Source of the DNA: Mantamonas sphyraenae | Lineage: Eukaryota > CRuMs > Mantamonadidae | Length of the DNA stretch: 64,000 nt | NCBI GenBank assembly: GCA_026936335.1 | Contig: JAPMXV010000068.1 | Span: 248,001-312,000, forward strand | Direction of reading: 5' to 3' | Shown: piece after piece, positions 53,609-62,380 of the stretch | Numbering within the stretch: the stretch's first letter is position 1 | Layout of the letters: every line of letters begins with the position of its first letter | Notes under the pieces: generated by a model | Told to the model about the DNA's origin: nothing | Databases searched by the model: none | What the model saw: the letters and a program-made list of their open reading frames with translations, nothing else | Made by a program: the position numbers and the translations under genes

Positions 53609-54622
53609 ATGTCGTCGTCAGGCAGCTCCACTCATTCTCGGCCGGCAGTGGTGCTTGTGTGCATGTGTGGTCTTCCTGGCGCTGGAAAGAGCACGTGGGT
53701 GGAACAATGGTGCAGTGACAACGAGGACAGTGAGGGTGTTTGTGCTGTGGCTAGCATGCTGGACACTCGCAACGTTTGTGTGTGGCGCATCAACTTTGAC
53801 GCCGCCTTGGCTCAGGCCCTTGACACACAGAGTCGCAATGAACACGAGGACGACGATGCAATGGACAGTCAGGCATGGAAGACATCACGAAGGATACCCT
53901 ACAGCGCATGTTGTGCTCTGTTGGAGGCGTGGGACGCAGGGACGGAAGATGCCCTGCAGACGCTGGACGAGGAGACGCGAGGATGTGTGGAGGCGATGGG
54001 AGGCAAGGGAAGTGGCACGGGGAACGACGTACACGTGGTCATCCTGGACGACAACATGTACTATCACAGCATGCGTCAGGAATACGCCATGTTGGCTAGG
54101 GAGAGGGATTTGGGCTGGGTGACAGTGTATGTGGAGACCAGCGAGACACAGGCGCAGGAGTGGAATGCACAACGGACAGGGAAACAGCGTGTGGAGGCAC
54201 AGGTGATCACACGCATGGCTGAACGGTTGGAGGCGCCAGGGAAGGGGGACAATGATCCGTGGACAGTGTGTGTGCACCCGTGTGAGGACATGCGTCTGGC
54301 ACACGTGAGTGAATTGGTGTGTGCAGAGGCCACACAGCCTCACATGCGTACACAGCGACTGGAGAAGGAGCAACAGGAGGAGAAGGACAAGCAAAACGCA
54401 GAGAACCCTGTCCATGTGTTGGATTTGACACTCAAGCAACACGTGGGTGCACTCATGCAGAAAGTGAGCACAGAAAGGCGCAAGCAGTGTGCACGTGTGC
54501 TTGCTGCCATGCGCAAGGACTTGTTGGCTCGGAATCGTCCCGGGCTCCAGGATGGCAGCCTCACCCTGGAACAGGCTATCGACACATGCACACAGCAATT
54601 GAATGCCTGTGTGGACCAATGA
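53609..54622 (+). CDS. PSTK: L-seryl-tRNA(Sec) kinase (PSTK)
   Basis: Single exon, 337 aa. A P-loop CGLPGAGKSTW is at residues 20-30, and the family signature VVILDDNMYYHSMRQEYAML lies in the middle, followed by VTVYVETSETQAQEWNAQRTG and a helix with RMAERLEAPG. The enzyme phosphorylates Ser-tRNA(Sec) so that SepSecS can convert it to selenocysteinyl-tRNA. Its presence means the organism probably makes selenoproteins, although none is recognised in this window. It follows ATP10 by 81 bp on the same strand; no functional link is implied. Confidence 0.92.
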   Translation: MSSSGSSTHSRPAVVLVCMCGLPGAGKSTWVEQWCSDNEDSEGVCAVASMLDTRNVCVWRINFDAALAQALDTQSRNEHEDDDAMDSQAWKTSRRIPYSACCALLEAWDAGTEDALQTLDEETRGCVEAMGGKGSGTGNDVHVVILDDNMYYHSMRQEYAMLARERDLGWVTVYVETSETQAQEWNAQRTGKQRVEAQVITRMAERLEAPGKGDNDPWTVCVHPCEDMRLAHVSELVCAEATQPHMRTQRLEKEQQEEKDKQNAENPVHVLDLTLKQHVGALMQKVSTERRKQCARVLAAMRKDLLARNRPGLQDGSLTLEQAIDTCTQQLNACVDQ

Positions 54623-54738
54623 ACCCCAGGTGGTGTTTGTCAATCTCTTCATTTTCTTGCGCACGCGCGGAAAATTGTCACCGGCGACTTTTGGATCGCT
54701 TCCATTTCGGAGGCGGCGGAAGAAATTCTCCCATCGGC

Positions 54739-55293
54739 TCAGTTGATGCTGTACAGAGTTCCGGAGAGCACAGTTGCAAAGGTGACCCACAGTGCATAGG
54801 GAATCAGGAGGGAGGCACCCAGGCGGTCCTTGCGCCAGAAGATGTAGATGAGCGAGTAGACAAAGAGATCAATGCCGATGATCCAGATGAAGGCCAGAAG
54901 GAGCAGATGGGCCTGGAAGAAGATGGGCGTCCAGCAGAGGTTGAAGGCAAGGTGGACGGCATAGAAGCCGAGTTCAAAGCGAGCACGCTTGAAGCTGGCA
55001 CCTGCGTACCACCATTGACGCCAGGAGGCAATGGCCATGAATGTGTAGAGCAGGGTCCACACGGGACCAAACAGCCAGTTGGGAGGCTGAAACACGGGCT
55101 TGTGCAAACGGATGAACCATTCGGAACGACCATCGCCACTGAAGGAGCTGGCAAAGGCCAAGCCGTTGGTGATGAGGATGTTGGCCACCAGCAACCCCCA
55201 CTTTTTCACAGGCGAAGTCTCCTCCTGCTCCCTCAACAGGGTCTCTTCGTCCACATTGTCGTCTTCATCCTGGTACTTGTTGTACTTGAACAT
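54739..55293 (-). CDS. TSPO: TspO/MBR family protein (translocator protein)
   Basis: Single exon, 184 aa, start MFKYNKYQDE. A ~35-residue acidic N-terminal extension precedes the TspO fold of five hydrophobic helices with the typical KPVFQPPNWLFGPVWTLLYTFMAIASW block and, later, LAFNLCWTPIFF. Family members bind porphyrins and cholesterol-like ligands and sit in the outer mitochondrial membrane or equivalent membranes. The terminal part (ALWVTFATVLSGTLYSIN) is complete. It is divergent to the PDCD2 gene with only 70 bp between start codons. Confidence 0.95.
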   Translation of the reverse strand: MFKYNKYQDEDDNVDEETLLREQEETSPVKKWGLLVANILITNGLAFASSFSGDGRSEWFIRLHKPVFQPPNWLFGPVWTLLYTFMAIASWRQWWYAGASFKRARFELGFYAVHLAFNLCWTPIFFQAHLLLLAFIWIIGIDLFVYSLIYIFWRKDRLGASLLIPYALWVTFATVLSGTLYSIN

Positions 55294-55363
55294 GGTCGGC
55301 AGTTTGGTTGGTGTGTGTGGAGCGCAGTCGCATGCAACAACCACACACACACACACAGGGCAC
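55294..55363. promoter_or_regulatory. 70-bp divergent intergenic region with (CA)n
   Basis: It separates the start codons of TSPO (minus) and PDCD2 (plus) and includes a CA run at about 55341-55357. A shared or overlapping promoter is inferred from the extreme shortness. Confidence 0.4.
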
Positions 55364-57016
55364 ATGTCATCATCATCGTCATCATCATCATCATCATCTT
55401 CAGAGACGCAACGGTGGGAGGAGTACATGGGTCGGTGTGTGCAAGCACTGGCAGAGAGTGTGGACGGGGACACGGATCGGCTGGAGGAGGAGGAGGAGCA
55501 GATGATGGAAGCACAAGGGAAGGATGGAGAGGAGGAAGTGTCGTATGCACGAGGATGGTACCAACAGGCCCAACTGGCAGTGGCCACACGATACACAGGG
55601 GAGCTTGCAGACAAGCCCACGGTGCGCACACTCTGGTCCTGGTGGGAGAGCAGCACGGGACAACACGTCGACCCAGAGTCCAACCAATGGTATTTGGTGT
55701 TGGAACAGTGCATGGACGCAGACACACAACGCACCCGACTCGGTGGACGTCCCGTGTGGGTGGATCCAAACGCAAGCGACCTTCCAACTGCCCAGGACCT
55801 TGCATGCTCCACCTGCAACGAACCCATGGGTCTTGTGTGTCAACACAGGGTGGTCAGCAAACGTGTGCCATCCTCCACTGTGGTCTATGTGTTTACCTGT
55901 GGGCGTAGCAGCTGCCGTGAGTGGAAGGCGTATGCGCAGCAGAGCCAGGCAGAGACGCAGGCCAAGGGCAACAGCAGCAGCGAGACGGATTCGGGATCCA
56001 ACAGCACGGGAAACACGTCTGGTGGCACCACAGACACGTGGAGTGGCAAAGGAGACGAGGACGACGACTGGAAGAAACTGGCCGAAAAGCGCAAGGCAAT
56101 GCTGGCCGCGAAAAAGGCAGCGAAAAAGGCCAAACAAGGAGGGGGAAAGGGAAGCAAGGGAAGCAAGGGAGGCAAGGGAGGAAAGGGAGGGAAAGGTACA
56201 AAGGGGGTTGCACAGACACAAGAGGAGTCAGAGAAGGAGGAGGAGGAGCAACAGGGACCCGAGGTGGACACGACACGGATCACAGGGCAGGTGGCACCCA
56301 ACCAGCTGTTCTTTGGTCACGAAGTGAGCATGGAAAAGGAAATGACGGCATCTGCCATGGCCAAGAAGACGGGAGGGCATGGATCCTCCTTGGATGATCT
56401 GGACGAAGAAACACAGGAGATGGCAAGGGAGGCAGAAGAGGTGAGTGGAAGTGGAGGCAATAGCAGCAGTAGCAGTGGCAGTGGATCAAGTAGTGGACGT
56501 GGAAGTACAGCAGTGGAGGGGTACGAGGTGCAGGGGGATCCGATGGCGGCAGTGTTTCACAATCGGCTCCAGCGGCAACCGTACCAGGTGCTTCGTGAGG
56601 GCTTGCAGCCATTGTGGAGCAGCGAGTGTAGGCCTGTGGTGTGTGGGGTGCAAGGAGAGGGCACAGGGACGGGTCCAGCAGCATGGTCATGCACACAATG
56701 TGGCGAAACCTTGGTGTATCTGTTCCAACTCATGCCAGCCGCCCTCAACGCGTTGCAACGGGTGGAGATGGCAGAAGGAGAGGAGGATGGGGAAGAGGAG
56801 GAGGAGGAGGGGGAGGAGGTGCAGGAGAAGCAGGACAAGGAGATGGAGGCGTTCAAGAGGAAAGCAGCTGCACTCAAGGCTCTATTGGATCAAGAGATGG
56901 AATGGCAGGTGGCGTGTGTGTACATGTGCTTGAGTGAGGCGTGTGTGTCGTCGGGAAAGAGCACGCCTGCGTTGGCCATGGCAGTGCAGTATGAAGATGA
57001 GGAGGGGAGTGAGTGA
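55364..57016 (+). CDS. PDCD2: PDCD2/TSR4-like protein
   Basis: Single exon, 550 aa, start MSSSSSSSS (encoded by a TCA repeat). The N-terminal half has TRLGGRPVWVDP and a zinc module with LACSTCNEPMGLVCQ and FTCGRSSC. A long Lys/Gly- and Glu-rich insert follows, then the C-terminal PDCD2 part with YQVLREGLQPLW, WSCTQCGETLVYLFQLMP and a final acidic helix. PDCD2 family members act as dedicated chaperones for ribosomal protein uS5 (TSR4 in yeast). The protein is longer than the 344-aa human one because of the low-complexity insert. Confidence 0.88.
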   Translation: MSSSSSSSSSSSSETQRWEEYMGRCVQALAESVDGDTDRLEEEEEQMMEAQGKDGEEEVSYARGWYQQAQLAVATRYTGELADKPTVRTLWSWWESSTGQHVDPESNQWYLVLEQCMDADTQRTRLGGRPVWVDPNASDLPTAQDLACSTCNEPMGLVCQHRVVSKRVPSSTVVYVFTCGRSSCREWKAYAQQSQAETQAKGNSSSETDSGSNSTGNTSGGTTDTWSGKGDEDDDWKKLAEKRKAMLAAKKAAKKAKQGGGKGSKGSKGGKGGKGGKGTKGVAQTQEESEKEEEEQQGPEVDTTRITGQVAPNQLFFGHEVSMEKEMTASAMAKKTGGHGSSLDDLDEETQEMAREAEEVSGSGGNSSSSSGSGSSSGRGSTAVEGYEVQGDPMAAVFHNRLQRQPYQVLREGLQPLWSSECRPVVCGVQGEGTGTGPAAWSCTQCGETLVYLFQLMPAALNALQRVEMAEGEEDGEEEEEEGEEVQEKQDKEMEAFKRKAAALKALLDQEMEWQVACVYMCLSEACVSSGKSTPALAMAVQYEDEEGSE

Positions 57017-57056
57017 ATGCGTGAGTGACCCAGAATTGACACAGATGGTCATCTCA

Positions 57057-58943
57057 TCACACGTAGCTGCTGAACACTTCGGTGTAGGTGCTCTCAAAGT
57101 GCGAGTAGAGGTCGGGGTTGTTTGTACGCAGGACATCGGGGGCTTCGGCAAAGCAGACAAAGAGGGAGACGACGGCGCTCTCGACCACCTCCATGCAGGT
57201 GAGCATCATGACAAAGCCAATGAAGAAGCCAATGGAGACAGCCACAGGCCAATCGGCACTCATGGAACGGGAGGTGTAGGCCCAAATGCCCGACACACAG
57301 GCGGTGATGACGCCGCCGACGAGACAGCCAAACCAGAGCACGTTTGCCACCAGGTTGTCGTTGACAATGGCCTTGAAACCACGCTCCTTGATGAGCTCCC
57401 ATGTGTCTCGGGAGGCCTGGCAGTAGGTCTTTCCATAGATGGCGACCTGGGTGAAGGCATAGAGGTTGAAGTAGGAGACGAGATCGTCCAGGCAGGCCAT
57501 GAGCATGTCCAGCAGACGCAAGAGGGCCACGTGCTTCTCTGCACGCTTGCGCAGCTGGTGAACAATGGAACGGGCTGTTTTGACGAGGGCAATGAGGAGG
57601 GAGCCAAAGCAGATGGAACCAAAGGAGGTGGTGACGGAACGGTACCACGCCTTGCGGGTTGGGTTCAGGGGCATGGCGGTGGTGTTGTCCAGGAAGTACC
57701 AGGTGGCCATGGTGCCTGCAGTGGTGGTGTGCACCACATTCTTGATCACCTGAGAGGTCCAGAAGAAGCTAAACACCAGAAAGACGGCCAGCCAATTCTT
57801 GTGGCCCGTGTCCAGCGTCAGGGCAGCCGCACTGGCAAACACCCACACCATCAGCCACAGAAATTGGGCCAACAGCGCCGCATAGGCCACACGCACAATG
57901 CCCGGGAAGCGTTCCAGAAGGGAGGCCACTGTCTGGAGCAGAGCCGTGGCAAACGGAATCCGGTGTCGCCACGAGTAGTAGAAGAAGGCCGAGGCTGCGG
58001 CAGCAAGCAGGAACATGACACCGGCAAACCACAGCTGGGTGTAGAACATGACACCAGCACCTGCCACGTTCCACAGCACAGAGGCCCACATGGTCAGCTT
58101 GATCAGCGTGCTGGCGTACTGTTTGATAAAGTGCAGCCACAGCGACGCAAGCAACACGCCCACCACCATGCACGTGACACCTGTTGTGTCGTCACACACA
58201 CACACACACGCACACACACACACAAGAGTGTACAACCCAATGGTGTGTTTCATACCGGGGCAACGTGAGGACGCAGGGAGGTGTGTGTCAGCGTTGGGAG
58301 AGAGTGGAGGCAGCAGCTTTCGCAGAATTCTCGCTCAGCCCGCAAACGCGCTCACTCTCTCTCTCACACACTCTCACACACGTACCGATGGAAGCGACGA
58401 CCTTTGCGGCCGTTGGGGTGAAGGAGGCATCCTTGCGGATGGAGTCAAGAGCAGCCTTTTCCTGGGGGTCGTCGTCGCGCAGCCAGGAGATGGAGAGGAA
58501 GAAGAGGAGGAGAATGGCAAGGAGATCCAACAGGTACAACAAGGCAAATGCAAAGTCACGTGGCGCATTGTCGTACTTGAAACGGCGTGGTTGCTTGCTC
58601 TTGGGCTGTGTGGGCATGTGTCACACCCAACATGGTGTCAACACAAGGGCAGGGGGGGGAAGGGGAAGGAAGGGGTGGGCTTTTGTGAAACGGGTGGCAT
58701 CCGGGGGTCGGGGGTCGGGGGGGAACGAGGAGGAAGACTCACCACACCGACAAGGAGCCCCTTGGACTCAAGAGGGACAATGTCATCCTCGTCGTCATCG
58801 TTGGGCATGCGACGAAAGCCTTGCTGCTCGTAGGTCTTGTCCACCTCGCCAATCACAGACACGGGAGTGCCCTTGAAACGGTCTGCCGAGTTGTGGTTGG
58901 AGGCTGTGGCACCCGAATCGGCATTGTATGTGCGATCAGCCAT
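57057..58943 (-). CDS. Choline-transporter-like protein (CTL/SLC44, PNS1 family)
   Basis: Three exons, 58943-58743, 58605-58386 and 58180-57057, with GTGAGT, GTACGT donors and ACACAG, ACAACAG acceptors; 514 aa. The N-terminus is hydrophilic (MADRTYNADSG), followed by FKYDNAPRDFAFALLYLLDL, the usual first helix of the family, and about nine more membrane helices. The diagnostic C-terminal block is present: LVKTARSIVHQLRKRAEK, SYFNLYAFTQVAIYGKTYC, LIKERGFKAIVNDNLV, and a final stretch predicted cytosolic. Members transport choline or related amines across the plasma membrane or mitochondria. It lies 102 bp divergent to the myotubularin gene and 40 bp tail to tail with PDCD2. Confidence 0.93.
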
Positions 58944-59045
58944 TGGGGGCAAGTTGGGAAACGGTGCGGGTTGTTTTGAGAGGTTGCTTTGGTGGGGAAC
59001 GGGCGTCGAGGGGCAGGGCGATCCAAACAAAACCATTTTTGGACG
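58944..59045. promoter_or_regulatory. 102-bp divergent intergenic region
   Basis: It separates the start codons of the CTL gene (minus) and the myotubularin gene (plus). No specific motif is recognised; a bidirectional promoter is inferred from position. Confidence 0.4.
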
Positions 59046-62000
59046 ATGCTGAGCATTCTGGACCAACCGTTGGCAGACACCTGGTCAGTGGGTTCATTGC
59101 CAGAGAGTCTACTGGCGGTGGTGCATGGCCTGGGTGTGTTTGTGGCAGGCGCAGGGGCCAACCAGCAAGGCTCCTCTTCCTCCCCCTCCTCGTCCAGCTC
59201 GTCCTCTTCCTCCTCCTCTTCCTCGGGTGGCAGTGGACGACAGAGCAGCAGCAGTCGCATGTCGTCGAAACAACTACAGTGGGACACTGTGGCGGGGGCA
59301 GTGGTACGTGGAAGTCTGTACATCACCCAGTACCAAGTGGCCTTTGTGCCCGACAAGGCTTGGCGTGCACGCGTGTCTCCATTTCGTCTCTTCTTCCCCC
59401 ACCTGGAAGAGATGAGCAGTGTGGTGGCACGCAGGCAGGTCGTCCTCCTCCACTTGCGTACAAAGAGCTTTGTCACCGTCTCCTTCCTTCCTCCAGAGGT
59501 GGACAAGGGCGGCGTCGCCGCATTGCTCTCCCCAGCCATGACCAAACTGTCCACCGCCATGCTTCCACAGGCACAGGCACAGGCACAGTCGCAGGGACAG
59601 GCACAGCAACACGAAGAGGCAGGGGACACGGATGGACACAGTGCACAGGGCAACGGAGGGTCTGCGAAGGGGGGTCATCAGGAATCCTCCAAGAAGGGCG
59701 AAACCAAGGACAACCGGGAGTACACCGACGACGTGTTTGTCGCCATCGATGACGACCACGACACGGTTCGCACGGGCAGGCGGCGACGCACAAGCACCCT
59801 GGGCACACATGGAAGTGGGAACAGCAACAGCAATGGCAATGGCAATGGCAATGGCGAGAGTGTGGAACTTGTGGCATCCCCCAAGAAACAACGCAAGCGC
59901 AAACCGCGCAGCAAATCACGTGTAGCCGCAGCAAGGCTTGCCAAAGTACAGGAAGTGGATCTCAGTGCAGCACACACTCTGATCCGGGCGGCATTGGATG
60001 GCAACATGCACCAGCACGTGTACGCAGGGCTGTTTGGGACGAAGAGCGGGGACGTGGGCTGGAGCGTGTACGATGCGGAAGCAGAGTATGCACGGATGAA
60101 CATTGGATGGGTGGAAGGGGGTGAGGATGGACAGGCGAGCACGGTGGATGCAGGGATGGCACAGGATGAGGATGATGAGGGTGAGGATGGTGATTCTTCG
60201 GGACAGCAGCAGGAGGAGGCTCGCATTCGGTTGAGCAGGGTCAACGACGAGTACCAACTGTGTGCATCGTATCCATCGTTGCTGGCCGTGCCTGCGGGGG
60301 TGTCGGATGAACTGTTGGTGGCAGCAGGGTCGTTTCGTAGCAAGCGGCGCATCCCGGTGGTGTGCTGGTGTGTGCACGACAGCGAGGGCAACACGGGGGC
60401 AGTCATTGCACGCAGCAGTCAACCCATGACGGGCATCTCACGGTCACGCAGTGAGGAGGATGAGGCGTTGATTGGGGCGTTGATGGAGAGTGGAGGGTCG
60501 AAGGAACTGTACTTTGTGGACGCACGGCCCCAGGTGAATGCACTGGGCAACATGGTCAAAGGCGCAGGGTACGAGACACTGGACAACTACACCGGCTGCA
60601 AGCTACTGTTTATGGACATTGAAAACATCCACGCCATGCAGTCGTCGGTGCGCAAGATGGCCACGCTGGTGCACAAGGCAGTGGTGGGCAGTGGGGTCGG
60701 GGCAGCGGCAGCAGCGAGTGGCACGGGCACAGACGGAACGGGAGGGGCAGGGACAGCCATGGGCATGGTGGGAGGCAGTACCAGCGCCGGATTGCAGGTG
60801 GGGATGCGAGAGTGGTTGAACCAGTTGGCAGACACAGAGTGGTTGGGTCATGTGCAGGTGGTACTGCGTGCCTCTGTCAAGGTGGCTCAATTGGTGCAGG
60901 AGGGTGTGTCATGTGAGGTGCACTGCTCCGACGGATGGGATCGCACCTCGCAAATCGTCTCGCTGGCCCAACTCATGCTGGATCCATACTATCGCACCCT
61001 GCGTGGCTTCATGGTGCTGGTGGAGAAGGAATGGCTGAGTTTTGGCCATCGCTTTGCCATGCGTCATGGCCACGCACGCTCTTCCGTGCAGCGCTCCCCT
61101 GTGTTTATGCAGTGGATGGACTGCGTGTGGCAAATCATGCAACAGTTCCCCAGTGCCTTTGAGTACAACGAAGAGTTGCTCGTGTGTGTCCTCGATGCCT
61201 CCTACTCCTGCGAGTACGGCACCTTTCTGGGCAATTGCGAACGCGAACGGCGTGAGGAGCGCCTTGCCGAACGCACCCGATCCGTGTGGAGTTGGGTCAT
61301 TGCACACAGCCAGCAATTCACCAATCCCTTCTATGTGGCACAGGAGGAGGCCGTGTTGCCCAGTGTCCACGTGGGCAAGCTGGCCCTGTGGACAAGACTC
61401 TTTCTGCGCTCCCACCCGGCCTTTCTGCCGCAACGCGGACAGGAACGGCGCGTGGAGGCACTGCTGAATCATGTCAAGCGATTGGAGAGGAAGCATGTGG
61501 AGTTGAAGGAGCAGCTGCGAACAGCGCACAGGGCGTTGGCAGAGTTGGAACGCGGAGATGGCGATGGTGACGACGGCGAGGGGGGTGCGGGTATTGCCAT
61601 AGCAAACGGAGGTCGCAACCAAGGAAACGGAAACAACAACGCAGGTGGGGGCCGAGGAGGAGGAGGAGGAGGATTGGAACTGAGCGAGAGCGTGTCTGTG
61701 ATGGAAAGGGGCGACAGTTTGCTTGTGCGAGATCACAGGACGGGGATCGATGTGGATGGGCTGATGAAACGGATGGCAGAACAGAGAGAGGTGCAAGCGA
61801 GGCAGAACAAGCAGAGGGCAGAGGCAGACGCAGCAGCAGCCAAGGCAATGATGGCACAGATGGAGGCACATGTACAGGGACAACAGAGGGCAGTGGATGA
61901 GGATCAGGCCATCGATTTGTTGTCCAGTCTGCTCACCGAGTCGTTGGACTACACTTACCCTGTGCACATGCTGTCTGCATCGTCGTTGGCCACAGAGGGC

Positions 62001-62333
62001 ACACCGTGGATTCGGGATTCCGATGTGAACGAGTGTGGCCTGTGCCACGTGCAGTTCAGTTTGTTCCGTCGCAAGCACCACTGTCGCGTGTGTGGCAACA
62101 TCTTTTGCGACGACTGTTCCAAGGGTCGCATGGTGATTGAGGAGCGTGGCGACAGGGTGCGTGTGTGCGACGGCTGCATGGAACGCATGGACAAGGTGGT
62201 GGCAGGCCTCTTGGACGACGACTCGTCGGTGGATGGGCGTCCCGGTGGCCTTCACCATCGTCGCAGGGACAGCAGTCTCGACGTGGAGAGTCTTGATGGA
62301 AGTCTCGTGGACGATGATTCCATGGTGGTGTGA
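59046..62333 (+). CDS. Myotubularin-related phosphoinositide 3-phosphatase with C-terminal FYVE finger
   Basis: Single exon, 1095 aa, start MLSILDQPLADTW. An N-terminal PH-GRAM-like region (about 70-180, interrupted by Ser runs) is followed by a Gln/Gly-rich spacer, then the myotubularin phosphatase domain (about 300-780). This includes RIPVVCWCVHDSEGN, ELYFVDARPQVNALGNMV and the active-site loop HCSDGWDRTSQ with Cys627 and Arg633, so it is predicted active. After a coiled coil comes a FYVE finger (about 985-1055) with CGLCHVQF and RRKHHCRVCG. Such MTMR3/4-like enzymes remove the 3-phosphate from PI3P and PI(3,5)P2 on endosomes, the FYVE domain binding PI3P. Low-complexity inserts make it longer than usual inside the phosphatase domain (Gly/Ala/Thr stretch encoded at about 60690-60790). 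Confidence 0.93.
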   Translation: MLSILDQPLADTWSVGSLPESLLAVVHGLGVFVAGAGANQQGSSSSPSSSSSSSSSSSSSGGSGRQSSSSRMSSKQLQWDTVAGAVVRGSLYITQYQVAFVPDKAWRARVSPFRLFFPHLEEMSSVVARRQVVLLHLRTKSFVTVSFLPPEVDKGGVAALLSPAMTKLSTAMLPQAQAQAQSQGQAQQHEEAGDTDGHSAQGNGGSAKGGHQESSKKGETKDNREYTDDVFVAIDDDHDTVRTGRRRRTSTLGTHGSGNSNSNGNGNGNGESVELVASPKKQRKRKPRSKSRVAAARLAKVQEVDLSAAHTLIRAALDGNMHQHVYAGLFGTKSGDVGWSVYDAEAEYARMNIGWVEGGEDGQASTVDAGMAQDEDDEGEDGDSSGQQQEEARIRLSRVNDEYQLCASYPSLLAVPAGVSDELLVAAGSFRSKRRIPVVCWCVHDSEGNTGAVIARSSQPMTGISRSRSEEDEALIGALMESGGSKELYFVDARPQVNALGNMVKGAGYETLDNYTGCKLLFMDIENIHAMQSSVRKMATLVHKAVVGSGVGAAAAASGTGTDGTGGAGTAMGMVGGSTSAGLQVGMREWLNQLADTEWLGHVQVVLRASVKVAQLVQEGVSCEVHCSDGWDRTSQIVSLAQLMLDPYYRTLRGFMVLVEKEWLSFGHRFAMRHGHARSSVQRSPVFMQWMDCVWQIMQQFPSAFEYNEELLVCVLDASYSCEYGTFLGNCERERREERLAERTRSVWSWVIAHSQQFTNPFYVAQEEAVLPSVHVGKLALWTRLFLRSHPAFLPQRGQERRVEALLNHVKRLERKHVELKEQLRTAHRALAELERGDGDGDDGEGGAGIAIANGGRNQGNGNNNAGGGRGGGGGGLELSESVSVMERGDSLLVRDHRTGIDVDGLMKRMAEQREVQARQNKQRAEADAAAAKAMMAQMEAHVQGQQRAVDEDQAIDLLSSLLTESLDYTYPVHMLSASSLATEGTPWIRDSDVNECGLCHVQFSLFRRKHHCRVCGNIFCDDCSKGRMVIEERGDRVRVCDGCMERMDKVVAGLLDDDSSVDGRPGGLHHRRRDSSLDVESLDGSLVDDDSMVV

Positions 62334-62380
62334 AGGAGTGATGATGTCCCAATGTACTTTTGTATTGTCTCTCACTTACT

